Notes under the pieces: generated by a model
Told to the model about the DNA's origin: nothing
Database searches by the model: none
Seen by the model: only the letters and a program-made list of their open reading frames with translations
Program-made: the position numbers and the translations under genes
DNA from: Oscillospiraceae bacterium
GTDB lineage: Bacteria > Bacillota > Clostridia > Oscillospirales > Oscillospiraceae
Direction: 5' to 3'
Assembly: GCA_020025675.1 (NCBI GenBank)
Contig: JAHHRS010000001.1
Location: 11,193 to 75,192 of the forward strand
DNA: 64,000 nt
Part shown: positions 16,283 through 25,860 of the stretch, in pieces
Position numbering within the stretch: the first letter of the stretch is position 1
Layout of the letters: each line of letters starts with the position of its first letter

Positions 16283-17161
16283 TTAGTATATATCCTCAAC
16301 AACTCTGGTAGGCGGTGTTTCGAGAATTTCAGGGTGCTGGAACATAACTCTGAAAGCCTGAAGAAGCTGAGCGTAATAATGACCGTCAATTGTTCCCTCA
16401 TCCAGAACCATTTTGCAGTCCACATATTTTTTATCTACCATTTCGCCTTTGCGGTTAAGCTCATAAACATGGCGCTTTGCTCCGAAAGATATAAACACCG
16501 GCAGGGTGCCGAAGTTATATATGTGGTGATAAACAGGGCCTATACGGAGAGAACCCAAGTCGGTTATAATCATAGAACCGTGAAAAGGGCTTATCTTCAT
16601 TGCAGACTCAGGAAGCCAGCCATAGTAGTCCATCACTCTTAGTATAGATATGGCGAAGCGAAGGATAAAACGGGGAAGATGACTTGCCATTTCAGCAAAT
16701 TCCTCTGTACCATTACCTTCCTCAGAGGCCTTTATCTCTGAAATTTTTTCGTTCATTTTCCGATAAACATCAAAAATCGTATCAGTAGGCTCAAATTCCA
16801 CCTTAATTGTTGTCTCCGGGGAATTGGTATTCATATCACGGCGGACAGCCATGACTATCTCAATGTTGTTTCTTGCGTATACCCTGCGGCCTACAACGAA
16901 GCGGTTAAGACCGGGCATCATGGAAATTGCTCTTACATAGGCAGCAATAAGAAAATGCAGGACGCTTATACCTTTATAACCATCAACTCGAAGCTTTCTC
17001 AAACGTCTGTCCAAGACTGAGATTTCAAAACTTTCCTCATATTGGTTGCTGCGGTCATTTCTGCTTGGCATTATGTAAGGAATAAATTTGTAGAACGGAG
17101 GCAGGGAACGGATAAGCCGTCCTTCTTTCCTATCTCCGAAACGTCTTTTGTTTTTACTCAT
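16283..17161 (-). CDS. Orphan 2-oxoacid dehydrogenase acyltransferase (E2/CAT-fold) domain protein
   Basis: This 292-residue protein matches the catalytic domain fold of E2 acyltransferases and chloramphenicol acetyltransferase, with no lipoyl or E1-binding domain. Visible landmarks are 'GYKGISVLHFLIAAYVRAI' in the first third, 'HGSMIITDLGSLRIGPVYHH' (E2 'SNLG' region) and 'KMVLDEGTIDGHYYAQLL' at the C-terminus. The catalytic motif is normally DHRxxDG; here it is DEGTIDG, so the general-base His is absent. No E1 or E3 genes lie nearby. It may bind CoA or another acyl carrier without classic transfer chemistry. GGGAGG before the ATG at 17161 fits the start. Fold call is good; function is unknown. 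Confidence 0.75.
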   Translation of the reverse strand: MSKNKRRFGDRKEGRLIRSLPPFYKFIPYIMPSRNDRSNQYEESFEISVLDRRLRKLRVDGYKGISVLHFLIAAYVRAISMMPGLNRFVVGRRVYARNNIEIVMAVRRDMNTNSPETTIKVEFEPTDTIFDVYRKMNEKISEIKASEEGNGTEEFAEMASHLPRFILRFAISILRVMDYYGWLPESAMKISPFHGSMIITDLGSLRIGPVYHHIYNFGTLPVFISFGAKRHVYELNRKGEMVDKKYVDCKMVLDEGTIDGHYYAQLLQAFRVMFQHPEILETPPTRVVEDIY

Positions 17162-17386
17162 GTTTTTTCCTCCCGGAAAATTTTTGTAGGAGTCTCAAAT
17201 AACAATATTATACAGAAATAAAATGTATATTACAAGCGTAGATAAGGAAAAAACAGTAATATTTGTTCAAAATAATTAAATATAATATTATTATTTATAA
17301 AATGGAGGGAATAAAACAGCATTTTGCATTAAATGACAGCTAAGATAAAGCACATTTTTTTACCGATGCAAGAAAATATTATCTTC

Positions 17387-18397
17387 TTATAAAGTGTTTT
17401 TAAGATCTTTTTTTATGAGCCTTATATCCTCGCCGGCAAAAGTCAGGCGAACAAATTCACCGTTTATTCGTGAGAAAATCTGGGGGCTGTACTTCTTTTG
17501 AAGGTCTTCAGGCTCAAGGTTTGTGCTGATAATCATTGGCTTTCCCTGACTTAGACGGGTATTTATTAAGGTATAAAGCGCATTGACCGTAACTGCTGTA
17601 ACAAGTTCGGTCCCCAAGTCGTCCAAAATCATAAGGTCGCATGAGAGCATACGGCTTACATGCTCTTCGGCTTTTTCTGCATCTTCAGACTCTTTGGCAA
17701 ATTTCCTCTTTTCAAATGCCTCCATAGCGGTGGAGGCAGTGTCATAGCACACGGAGTAGGCTTTTTCTGCCACTACTCTTGCAACACAGGCAGAAAGATA
17801 GGTTTTGCCCAGACCGGTGCCGCCTTTTAACAGAAGGCTGGACTGGACATTTGGAAAACTATCTGCAAATCTTTTGCAGCATTCATAAACTATACTCATT
17901 GCCTCTCTGGGTATAACACCGTTAGGCGGTATAGGCTTGGTTCCGTAGAAATCCAAACGAAAATTTTCAAAACTTTCGTCGCCGTTTTTGAGCAGAACAC
18001 CTACCTCTTCGGTAAGCTCTTTATTATAAAGCCGTCTCAGACATTCACAGGGATGACCGCCAACATTGCCTGTATCTCTGCAGACAGGGCAGGAATATAT
18101 ATCATCAAGATAATCATGGCTGAACCCGTTCTGTGAGAGAAGTTGGGCCTTCCTGTTCTGGAGAGCCAGATTTTCTTCCTTAATTAAATCAATACGTTCT
18201 TTTATATTAGAGCCTTTTGAAATGGTGAGACGTACAAGTTCAGTCATCTGGGAGCGCATTTTTTCGTCTATATACTGGATTTCAGGTATACTGCTGTAAA
18301 CCCTGCTCAGCCTTCTCTGGTGCTCGGCCTGATTGTCAGCCCTGACCTGCTGAAGACGCTCTCTTGCTCGTGCCAGAATCTTACCGTCATAGGCCAT
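17387..18397 (-). CDS. DnaC/DnaI-type helicase loader ATPase
   Basis: This 336-residue AAA+ protein probably loads the replicative helicase DnaB (encoded at 50659) during replication initiation or restart. An N-terminal helical region carries a four-Cys zinc site (CPVC ... CxC at about residues 108-127). The ATPase domain follows: Walker A 'GGTGLGKTYLS' near residue 190, Walker B 'LMILDDLGTE' near 255, and the sensor region 'ISTNLEPEDL'. GAGGAGG lies 8 nt before the ATG. It follows the DnaD-like gene by 17 nt on the same strand, so both are one operon, and that pairing supports the loader function over an IstB transposition helper. Confidence 0.9.
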   Translation of the reverse strand: MAYDGKILARARERLQQVRADNQAEHQRRLSRVYSSIPEIQYIDEKMRSQMTELVRLTISKGSNIKERIDLIKEENLALQNRKAQLLSQNGFSHDYLDDIYSCPVCRDTGNVGGHPCECLRRLYNKELTEEVGVLLKNGDESFENFRLDFYGTKPIPPNGVIPREAMSIVYECCKRFADSFPNVQSSLLLKGGTGLGKTYLSACVARVVAEKAYSVCYDTASTAMEAFEKRKFAKESEDAEKAEEHVSRMLSCDLMILDDLGTELVTAVTVNALYTLINTRLSQGKPMIISTNLEPEDLQKKYSPQIFSRINGEFVRLTFAGEDIRLIKKDLKNTL

Positions 18398-18414
18398 TAA
18401 AATCCCTCCTCACA

Positions 18415-19386
18415 TCAAATCTTTTTAAGTGCGTTACGGAGCTCCTCCATATCGGAGTTACTTATGCCGCTGCTTTGAACAACAGGGGCAGTTTTTTGAA
18501 CGCTGCGTCTGGGCGCATCGTTTACCTCTATCTGTGCGGCGGAAATAAGTCCGGCATTGTGCCAGTTTTTCATTATTGCATCCATGTATGGCCATTTGAG
18601 AGAACCGGTGCCGGTAACTGTTCTGTCGTAGGCAATTGCTATGGCCTCGTCATCAAAGCCCATATCCAGCCATGAATTTATGTACTTTATTTCGGAAGAA
18701 CTTAAATTTCTGTCGTTTATGCCCAGAATGGGTTTTATTTTTCCGATTCTTGAGCGACGTTCACGCTGAGTTTTTATATGTTCCTCAGCCTGTTCAAAAC
18801 TTAATATTTCAAGCCTTGCCCAGTGAAATGCCTCCTTTTCTATGGCTCTCACTGACGGGCGGCGGCTTGTCCCGTATTTTTCCATATAAATTTCGCCGCA
18901 ATAATTTAAAAGCTCCATTATTACCTCAGGAGGCAGGGAAAGATAATCATACACTCTGAAGAGCATTTTCATATCACTGCCGCTGAGGGAATGCCCAACT
19001 ACCTTGGCACATTCAGCCAAAAGCCCGGAAAATACTCCGTCTTCTTTTGAACGAAGGGAAATCTCAGCAGAGGTGTATTCAGGAAGTTCAGTATCAGGCA
19101 CCCCGTCATCCACAGTTTTAACCGGTGGGGTATTTTGAGGCGCAGGACTCGGCGCACCGGATGATTTACGGGAGCTGCCGGGAAGAAGCTCAAGCCGACG
19201 AAGCTTTTCTTCTGCGGCGGTAATTTCTGCCATAGTGCGGCATAAGGTGACGGCTGCATCCTCCGGGTCAAGTTCCCCCTTTTTGAGATAGTAGAGGTAT
19301 AAAAGCGCCATGTCTCCGTCGTGGGCGGAAATTATTTTGTCCAACGCGGGCAGGAATATGGAATTATCTGTGCTGTTTTCCCACAT
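18415..19386 (-). CDS. DnaD-domain replication initiation protein
   Basis: This 323-residue protein has the two-domain arrangement of DnaD/DnaB(Bsu)-type primosome proteins. An N-terminal winged-helix-like region occupies residues 1-75, followed by a Ser/Pro-rich linker and two DnaD-type C-terminal modules. The first includes 'YGTSRRPSVRAIEKEAFHWA'; the second includes 'INSWLDMGFDDEAIAIAYD' and ends in 'YMDAIMKNWHNAG', the YxxxILxxW motif that binds DNA. Such proteins remodel DNA at oriC or stalled forks and recruit the helicase loader encoded next. It is transcribed divergently from the U32 peptidase gene across a 157-bp gap. Confidence 0.88.
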   Translation of the reverse strand: MWENSTDNSIFLPALDKIISAHDGDMALLYLYYLKKGELDPEDAAVTLCRTMAEITAAEEKLRRLELLPGSSRKSSGAPSPAPQNTPPVKTVDDGVPDTELPEYTSAEISLRSKEDGVFSGLLAECAKVVGHSLSGSDMKMLFRVYDYLSLPPEVIMELLNYCGEIYMEKYGTSRRPSVRAIEKEAFHWARLEILSFEQAEEHIKTQRERRSRIGKIKPILGINDRNLSSSEIKYINSWLDMGFDDEAIAIAYDRTVTGTGSLKWPYMDAIMKNWHNAGLISAAQIEVNDAPRRSVQKTAPVVQSSGISNSDMEELRNALKKI

Positions 19387-19456
19387 ATTTCTAAGTACCT
19401 TTTGAATAATTTACAATTTGTTTCTGACAGATTTATATTATAACATTAAAATAAGC

Positions 19457-19486
19457 TTGTCGCAATAGCCAGATGTGTGCTATAAT
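19457..19486 (+). promoter_or_regulatory. Promoter of U32 peptidase operon
   Basis: TTGTCG (19457-19462), an 18-bp spacer and TATAAT (19481-19486) lie 58 bp before the start codon. Confidence 0.55.
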
Positions 19487-19543
19487 TACCCTGTATCATA
19501 GCGTAAATTGATATTTATATAAAAACGCAGAGGAGCGCAGAGA

Positions 19544-21628
19544 ATGATAGAGCTACTCTCGCCCGCGGGTTCCCCGGAGGCGGTCATTGCAGCCGTACAA
19601 AACGGGGCAGACGCCGTATATATGGGCATGGAAGATTTTAACGCCCGCCGTGGCGCTAAGAATTTTACAAACGAAGAATTTATGAAGGCTGTTCGCTACT
19701 GCCGAATAAGAGGCTGCAAGGTATACGTTACGTTGAACACGCTTGTGAACGACAGGGAAATGGAGGCAGCTGTAAACGCCGCAAGAATTGCGTCTCAGGC
19801 GGGAGCAGACGGCATTATAATTCAGGATTTAGGACTTGTGAGAGCCATAAGAAAGGCTCTTCCGGACATTCCTCTCCACGCAAGCACTCAGATGAGTATT
19901 CACAATCTTGCCGGTGTTGAAGCAGCGGCCGAAATGGGCCTTACAAGAGCTGTCTTGGCAAGAGAGCTGAGTCTTGAACAGATAAGATTTATTTCTAAAA
20001 ACGCATCAATAGAGACAGAAGTGTTTGTCCACGGTGCTTTATGCTTCTGCCATTCGGGTCAGTGCTATATGTCAAGTCTTATCGGCCGCCGCAGTGGAAA
20101 CAGGGGCATGTGTGCACAGCCCTGTCGTATGCAGTACAGTCTGGGCGGCAGAATGGACGATTATCCTCTTTCATTAAAAGATAACTGTCTTGTTGACAGA
20201 CTTAAAGAGTTAGAAGAGGCAGGCGTTAGCTGTATTAAGATAGAGGGCAGAATGAAACGCCCCGAATACAGCGGCATTGTTACAGGAATATATTCCAAAG
20301 CCCTTAAAGAGCATCGACAGCCAACTCCGGAGGAGATGGAAATGTTAGAAAAGGTCTTTTCCAGACAGGGCTTTACTCAGGGGTATTTTGACGGAGACAA
20401 GCAGGATATGTTCGGTGTCCGCGGAGAGCCTGACAAGGACTCGGACAAAATTTTCGCCGCCGCCAGAAAGGCCTATGCGGAAGGTGAGCTTAGGAGAGTT
20501 CCGGTTCACTTCTATACAGTTGCCGAAAAAGGCGAAAAAATAAAGGCTATTGCTTTTGATAATGACGGAAACAAGGCCGTGGCTTATGGGCCTGTACCGG
20601 AGAAGGCCAGACGTCAGGGAATTACAGAGGCTTATCTTACCGAGCAGATGTTTAAAACCGGCGGTACGCCGTATAACTGCGTGGAAAATAAGGCAAAGGC
20701 AGACCCGGGACTTTTCCTACCCGCATCGGAGATAAATGAGCTCAGAAGAAAGCTTGTGTCTGAAATTTCCGAGAGAAGAGCAGTACCTCCGGTAAGGCAT
20801 AATTACAAAATGCCTCCTATGCCGGTAAATGTTCCTGCTATTTCCGACCCTGCCGTTATTTTCCAAGTCAGAACCGAGGAACAGCTCACCCCTGAGCTTG
20901 CGGAGCTGAAGCCCGATTATATTTATGCACCGGCGCTTGTAATGTCAGAGCACTTTGAGCTTATGCGGCCCTTCATTGATAACGGAGCAAGACCGGTTGC
21001 GGTTTTGCCCAGAATAATAACTGACAATCAGGCAAAAGAGGTTTTTTCCTCGCTTCAAAAGCTTTTTGATTTCGGTGTAAATGAGGCTCTTGTAGGAAAT
21101 CTGGGTCATGCCTTCATGGTTTCAGCCGCAGGAATGAAGCTGAGAGGAGATTTCGGTCTTAATACCTTTAACTCATGGAGTCTTGAAACGCTTAAAGAAG
21201 CGGGCTTTTTATCAGCTACTGCATCATTTGAGCTGCGGCTTTCCCAGATAAAATCTCTGGCAAAACCTCTGGATACTGAATTGATAGTATACGGTCGTTT
21301 GCCTCTTATGGTGTCGGATCAGTGCATAATGCACGAGAGCGCCGGACGCTGTAACTGTCACACTCCCGGTCAGCTTTCGGACCGTATGGGGAATATTTTC
21401 CCCGTAGTAAAGGAATTCGGATGCCGCAACGTTATTTATAATGCCCACAAGCTGTACCTTGCAGATAAAAAAGAAGACTTATATTCTGCGGGGCTTTGGG
21501 GACTTCGGCTGATGTTTACTACCGAGAGCCCCAGAGAATGCGTGGAGGTAGCCAAGGGCTATTTGGGCATTTCAGACTATAAGCCAAATGTTCTCACCAG
21601 AGGGCTTTATTACAGGGGCGTTGACTAA
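19544..21628 (+). CDS. U32 family peptidase / RlhA-like protein with extended C-terminus
   Basis: This 694-residue protein begins with the U32 TIM-barrel signature 'ELLSPAGSPEAVIAAVQNGADAVY' region and carries the conserved Cys cluster 'GALCFCHSGQCYMSS' and 'GNRGMCAQPCRMQY' at about residues 165-195, now thought to hold an iron-sulfur cluster in family members that hydroxylate rRNA (RlhA) or modify cofactors. The C-terminal half holds a DUF3656-like domain and a second Cys group ('ESAGRCNCHTP'). The family was first named for collagenase activity, but the enzymatic role is often RNA hydroxylation; which applies here is open. The start has a modest GAGGAG site. It is the first gene of a run that continues with maf and mreCD. 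Confidence 0.88.
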   Translation: MIELLSPAGSPEAVIAAVQNGADAVYMGMEDFNARRGAKNFTNEEFMKAVRYCRIRGCKVYVTLNTLVNDREMEAAVNAARIASQAGADGIIIQDLGLVRAIRKALPDIPLHASTQMSIHNLAGVEAAAEMGLTRAVLARELSLEQIRFISKNASIETEVFVHGALCFCHSGQCYMSSLIGRRSGNRGMCAQPCRMQYSLGGRMDDYPLSLKDNCLVDRLKELEEAGVSCIKIEGRMKRPEYSGIVTGIYSKALKEHRQPTPEEMEMLEKVFSRQGFTQGYFDGDKQDMFGVRGEPDKDSDKIFAAARKAYAEGELRRVPVHFYTVAEKGEKIKAIAFDNDGNKAVAYGPVPEKARRQGITEAYLTEQMFKTGGTPYNCVENKAKADPGLFLPASEINELRRKLVSEISERRAVPPVRHNYKMPPMPVNVPAISDPAVIFQVRTEEQLTPELAELKPDYIYAPALVMSEHFELMRPFIDNGARPVAVLPRIITDNQAKEVFSSLQKLFDFGVNEALVGNLGHAFMVSAAGMKLRGDFGLNTFNSWSLETLKEAGFLSATASFELRLSQIKSLAKPLDTELIVYGRLPLMVSDQCIMHESAGRCNCHTPGQLSDRMGNIFPVVKEFGCRNVIYNAHKLYLADKKEDLYSAGLWGLRLMFTTESPRECVEVAKGYLGISDYKPNVLTRGLYYRGVD

Positions 21629-21665
21629 AACCACGCCGCAGCACAGGCGGCTGAATGGAGATACA

Positions 21666-22238
21666 ATGGAAATTATTCTTGCATCCGGTTCACCAAGAAG
21701 AAAAGAACTTATGGAAATGCTTGGTTTTAAAAATTTGAAGATAATTCCGGCAAAAGGGGAGGAGAAGGTTAATCTTAGTCTTGCCCCCGGTGCTCTTGTT
21801 GAGGCTCTGGCAACGCAGAAAGCCTTGGAAGTGGCGGAGAATCGGAATAAAGAGGATTTGGTTATAGGAGCTGACACCATAGTTTTCCATAACGGTAAAG
21901 TGATGGGTAAGCCACACTCAGAAAAAGAGGCACGGGACATGCTTTCGGAACTGTCCGGAGATGTCCATCAGGTATATACAGGAGTCTGTCTTGTTAAGGA
22001 CGGACAGAAAACAGCAAGGCACGAACTCAGCCGTGTACATTTCCGCAGCCTGACAGAGGCGGAAATTTGCGCCTATGTTAAGACCGGCGAGCCTATGGAC
22101 AAAGCCGGCGCATATGGGGCTCAGGGACTTGGAGCCCTGTTCGTAAAGGGCATAGAGGGAGATTTTTTTAACGTTATGGGTCTTCCTGTGTGTCTGCTGG
22201 GTGAAATGCTTAAAGAGCAGGGGGTTTATATCCTTTGA
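21666..22238 (+). CDS. maf: Maf family nucleoside triphosphate pyrophosphatase
   Basis: This 190-residue Maf protein hydrolyses non-canonical or pyrimidine nucleoside triphosphates (dTTP/UTP type) and is linked to septum control. The defining N-terminus 'IILASGSPRRKELM' is present, then 'VIGADTIVFHNGKVMGKP' with the catalytic Asp, and 'AYGAQGLGALFVKGIEGDFFNVMGLP' at the C-terminus. I start at the ATG 21666, which places the SGSPRR motif at residues 7-12 as in homologues; upstream codons have no support. The stop TGA overlaps the TTG start of mreC, so maf and mreC are translationally coupled. This maf-mreC order is common in Firmicutes. Confidence 0.95.
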   Translation: MEIILASGSPRRKELMEMLGFKNLKIIPAKGEEKVNLSLAPGALVEALATQKALEVAENRNKEDLVIGADTIVFHNGKVMGKPHSEKEARDMLSELSGDVHQVYTGVCLVKDGQKTARHELSRVHFRSLTEAEICAYVKTGEPMDKAGAYGAQGLGALFVKGIEGDFFNVMGLPVCLLGEMLKEQGVYIL

Positions 22239-23077
22239 AAGAGTATTTAAAGAAAAACGGAATACGCATTGGGGTAATTGTTCTGGCCGTTGCACTATTG
22301 ATTGGCCTGAGCGCCGCTGCAAGAGGCGGAAATGTTAGTTTCCTTCAAAATGCTACCGGAGTTATTAAAGCCCCGTTACAGAAGGTGCTGAGCTCCGCCG
22401 TAAACTGGTTTGACAGTATTTACGGTTACCTTTACGATTATGAATCTCTTATGGCTGAAAATGAGTCACTGAGAGCCCAGCTGGCTGATGCGCAAAAATC
22501 CGCCCGTGAAGGTATAGAGGCAACGGAAGAAAATAACAGACTGAGACAGCTCTTGAATTTGCAGGAAAAGCATACCGACTATGAGATGGAGTCCTGCAAG
22601 GTTGTGCTGTGGTCTTCCTCTAACTGGTCATCTTCATTTACTATAAGTAAAGGCAAAAGTTCCGGCATAGAGCTGGGCGACCCGGTAGTTACCGAGTACG
22701 GCGTACTGGTAGGTCAGGTTACTGAGCTTGGCGAAACATGGGCAACCGTAAGCACACTTATAGACGCCGACATGAGCGTGGGCGCATATGTGGGTTCAAC
22801 AGGAAGCTCAGGCCTTGTTGTGGGTGAATTTTCCCTCATGAAAGAAAAACAGGCAAAGCTCACCTTCCTTGCAGACGGAGCACAGATATATGTTGGAGAC
22901 GAGGTTTTGACCTCCGGCTCCGGCGGATCTTTTCCTGCGGGACTTGTTATAGGAACTATAAGCAATATTCAGACTGAAGCCGGCGGACAGATAGAGTACG
23001 GCATAGTTACACCTCAGTGTGATTTGGATTCACTGGTACAGGTGTTTATAATAAAGAGCTATGAAGTGGTGGAATAA
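22235..23077 (+). CDS. mreC: Rod shape-determining protein MreC
   Basis: This 280-residue MreC has one N-terminal membrane helix (about 9-28), a coiled coil (about 68-108, 'YESLMAENESLRAQLADAQK') and the extracellular beta-barrel domain ('SSNWSSSFTISKGKSSGIELGDPVV', then 'GLVVGEFSLM' and 'VLTSGSGGSFPAGLVIG'). It scaffolds the elongasome and activates PBP2. The start is TTG at 22235, sharing bases with the maf stop. mreD follows after 3 nt and mrdA after a further 58, so the three work as one elongation module. No mreB gene is in the window. Confidence 0.95.
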   Translation: MKEYLKKNGIRIGVIVLAVALLIGLSAAARGGNVSFLQNATGVIKAPLQKVLSSAVNWFDSIYGYLYDYESLMAENESLRAQLADAQKSAREGIEATEENNRLRQLLNLQEKHTDYEMESCKVVLWSSSNWSSSFTISKGKSSGIELGDPVVTEYGVLVGQVTELGETWATVSTLIDADMSVGAYVGSTGSSGLVVGEFSLMKEKQAKLTFLADGAQIYVGDEVLTSGSGGSFPAGLVIGTISNIQTEAGGQIEYGIVTPQCDLDSLVQVFIIKSYEVVE

Positions 23078-23080
23078 GCC

Positions 23081-23575
23081 TTGAAAGAAATTATTGCAAA
23101 AGTCAATATTAAAAGAGTTCTCTATTATCTGCTCTACATGTTTCTTGCCCTTGTGTGCCAGAACATGCTCTTTACGCAGTTTAGACTTTTTGGCATTTGT
23201 CCTATGGTTCTGCCTGCTGTGGCTGTGGCTGTGGGTATGTTTGAAGGTGCCACATGGGGCTCGGTTTTTGCTCTTGTCATGGGAGTATTTGCGGATATGT
23301 CTTTTGTGGAAAATGCCACTATGTTCACCGTATTATTCCCGGCAATAGCTTTTGCCGCCGGCTTCGTGTCACAATTTTTTATAAACAGGCGTTTCTTTGC
23401 ATACATGCTTACGGCTTTTGCGGCTCTTCTTTTAACAGCAGTGGTACAGATGATAAAGATTGTGTTAATTGACGGCTGGGCCTCTGCCATGCTTGTAACC
23501 GTTCTGCTCCAGACTATTTTTTCACTGCCACCGGCGGTGCTTGCGTACTTTCCGCCGGCAAAGTGGATAGAGTGA
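23081..23575 (+). CDS. mreD: Rod shape-determining protein MreD
   Basis: This 164-residue integral membrane protein has about five hydrophobic helices and the MreD features 'FGICPMVLPAVAVAVGMFEGATWG' and 'VFADMSF' in the second loop. MreD bridges MreC and the peptidoglycan synthase in the rod complex. The start is TTG at 23081, 3 nt after the mreC stop, so translation probably depends on mreC. Length and position between mreC and mrdA make the call firm despite the family's low sequence conservation. Confidence 0.92.
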   Translation: MKEIIAKVNIKRVLYYLLYMFLALVCQNMLFTQFRLFGICPMVLPAVAVAVGMFEGATWGSVFALVMGVFADMSFVENATMFTVLFPAIAFAAGFVSQFFINRRFFAYMLTAFAALLLTAVVQMIKIVLIDGWASAMLVTVLLQTIFSLPPAVLAYFPPAKWIE

Positions 23576-23633
23576 GTCATAGAACCGGAAACGTTACGCT
23601 TAGAGCAGATTATATCCTGAGAAAGGACAGTAT

Positions 23634-25772
23634 ATGAACAGAACCATCAAACCGGCGCGTCTTGCGGCGCTTGCCATATTTTTTTCTCTCCTACTTATAA
23701 TATACCTTGTATTTCTCTATAAGCTTCAGATAATTGAAGGCGAAGATTACTATAATCAGAGCAATGAAGTAAAAAATGTTAAGCGGGATGTCACTGCAGC
23801 CAGAGGCGATATTCTTGACCGCTATGGCAGAGTGCTGGTCAGCAATAAGGAATGCTATAACCTTAAAATAGATACTGACAAGCTTTTTGCAAACGAAGAC
23901 CCCAATGCTGTTATTCTGGAGCTGGTTGAGCTGGTTGAGAGCTACGGGGATAAATATACGGACGATCTGCCCATATCCGCTGCCCCTCCGTTTGAGTATG
24001 ACAAAGACATGACCGAAATTGAAAAGACCATGCTGAAGGCATACTTTGAAGATAAAAAGGATTCTATTAAGGCGGCGGGATTACCTCCCGAACCATCGGC
24101 GGTTGAGCTTATGAGCTATATGCGTACAAGATATGATATAGACAACAAGTATTCCGCAGAGCAAATGCGAATAATCGCCGGTGTTCGATATTCAATTAAC
24201 GTCCGCTATGCTGTAAATACCGCAGATTATATTTTTGTTGAGGACGCTTCCATGCAGCTCATTACTTCCATTATGGAGAGAAAGCTTGTTGGTATTCAGG
24301 TGGAGCGGGCATATGTGAGAGACTATGCCACGGAGTACGCAGCACATATTTTGGGATATGTGGGCCTTATGACTCAGGAGGAGTTTGAAAAATACTCCCT
24401 GAAGGACTATGCCAACAACGCTATGGTAGGTAAGGACGGTGCAGAATACGCATTTGAAGAATATTTGCACGGAAAAGACGGTAAGGTTACGGAGATAAGG
24501 ACTCCCTCAGGTACGGTGCTAAGTACGGTGTATGACCAAGAACCGGTACCCGGAAACCATGTGTATCTTACTCTTGACCTTGCACTTCAGGAACAGGTGG
24601 AAAGAATTCTTGATAACGGTGTAAATGACCTTATAGCTACCAGAGCTCAAAAGCGGGAGGAAGAAAAAGCCCGAGGAGAATTTAACCCTGAGCTTAAAGA
24701 CGAAATTACAGGTGCCGCCGCAGTTGTAGTAGATGTTAAAAGCGGCTCACCCCTTGCAATAGCAAGCTGGCCTACCTATGATGTATCACGCATTATGGAG
24801 GACTATCAAGAGCTTATGGAGGCACCGAATACCCCGCTCTTTAACCGTGCGCTTATGGGTGCTTACGCTCCGGGTTCTACATTTAAGCCATGTACCGCAA
24901 TCGCAAGCCTGAGTGAAGGCATTATAAATACTGAGCAGAAGATTAAATGCGAAGGTGTTTACACAAGGTACGCCGCCGAGGGTTACGCACCTGAATGCTG
25001 GATTTGGAACGCAGGTAAAAAGGGCGAACATTATACGCACCCTGAGGAAAATGTGATAGATGCTATAAAAGACTCCTGCAACTACTACTTCTACACAGTC
25101 AGCCATGACCTGGGCGTTGATAAAATGGGTGAGTATGCCCGTAATCTGGGACTTGGTGTAAGTACAGGTATTGAACTTACGGAAACCAAGGGTAACATGT
25201 CTAATCAGCAAAACCATATTGACTTTGCCGGAGTTGCCGAGTGGCGAATCGGTGATACGCTGCAGGCAGGTATAGGACAGTCCGATAGTATTTTCTCTCC
25301 CTTGCAGATAGCAGAGTACTGTGCCGCAATTGCAAACGGAGGCCACCGCTATTCTGCATCTATACTGAAGTCTGTGCGAAGCTTTGACTTCAGTGAAAAA
25401 ATATACGAGCGTGAGCCGGAAGAGCTCAGCACCGTAAAATCTGCCGATTATAACTGGGCAGCCATCCATGAGGGCATGTACGAAGTGCTTCATGACTGGG
25501 GAAATGAACTCAATGCCAAAACATGGGCAAACTGCGAATGGGACTGCGCAGGTAAGACCGGAACGGCGCAGAAAGGTGAAAATATCACAAACGACGGTAT
25601 TTTTATTTGCTACGGCCCCTACGAAGATCCCCAGATTGCAATAGCTGTTGTAGTTGAGCGAGGCCACGCCGGCGGCGAGATTCAGTTTATAGCAAGAAAT
25701 ATAATGGATGCCTATATTAACCTTTCAAAGTACAGTGATACTTCCGAAGCGGAAATGAATATTTTGAAGTAA
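23634..25772 (+). CDS. mrdA: Penicillin-binding protein 2 (elongation transpeptidase)
   Basis: This 712-residue class B PBP has a single N-terminal membrane helix (about 11-31), a pedestal domain with 'AARGDILDRYGRVL' at about 54-67, and a transpeptidase domain with the active-site Ser415-Lys418 (GSTFK), the SxN motif 'DSCNYYF' and the KTGTA box 'AGKTGTAQ' near residue 640. It cross-links peptidoglycan during side-wall growth with RodA, MreC and MreD. GAAAGGAC precedes the ATG by about 8 nt. Its place directly after mreCD indicates the elongasome enzyme rather than the divisome FtsI. Confidence 0.95.
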   Translation: MNRTIKPARLAALAIFFSLLLIIYLVFLYKLQIIEGEDYYNQSNEVKNVKRDVTAARGDILDRYGRVLVSNKECYNLKIDTDKLFANEDPNAVILELVELVESYGDKYTDDLPISAAPPFEYDKDMTEIEKTMLKAYFEDKKDSIKAAGLPPEPSAVELMSYMRTRYDIDNKYSAEQMRIIAGVRYSINVRYAVNTADYIFVEDASMQLITSIMERKLVGIQVERAYVRDYATEYAAHILGYVGLMTQEEFEKYSLKDYANNAMVGKDGAEYAFEEYLHGKDGKVTEIRTPSGTVLSTVYDQEPVPGNHVYLTLDLALQEQVERILDNGVNDLIATRAQKREEEKARGEFNPELKDEITGAAAVVVDVKSGSPLAIASWPTYDVSRIMEDYQELMEAPNTPLFNRALMGAYAPGSTFKPCTAIASLSEGIINTEQKIKCEGVYTRYAAEGYAPECWIWNAGKKGEHYTHPEENVIDAIKDSCNYYFYTVSHDLGVDKMGEYARNLGLGVSTGIELTETKGNMSNQQNHIDFAGVAEWRIGDTLQAGIGQSDSIFSPLQIAEYCAAIANGGHRYSASILKSVRSFDFSEKIYEREPEELSTVKSADYNWAAIHEGMYEVLHDWGNELNAKTWANCEWDCAGKTGTAQKGENITNDGIFICYGPYEDPQIAIAVVVERGHAGGEIQFIARNIMDAYINLSKYSDTSEAEMNILK

Positions 25773-25860
25773 CAAAGGCAATTAAAGTATTGAAAGTTAA
25801 AAAGGCAACGTTTATAATGTAAGCGTTGAAGTGGATTTAGAGTAAGAAACGGAGAACAAC

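Noticed and set aside
17387..18397. IstB-like transposition helper as alternative for the DnaC/DnaI-type ATPase
   Set aside because: No transposase or terminal repeats are nearby, and the N-terminal zinc-binding region and DnaD-type neighbour fit a helicase loader.
24786..25667. Open frame of 293 codons antisense to mrdA
   Set aside because: Entirely opposite the transpeptidase domain, Cys/His-rich without pattern, no ribosome site; shadow of the real gene.
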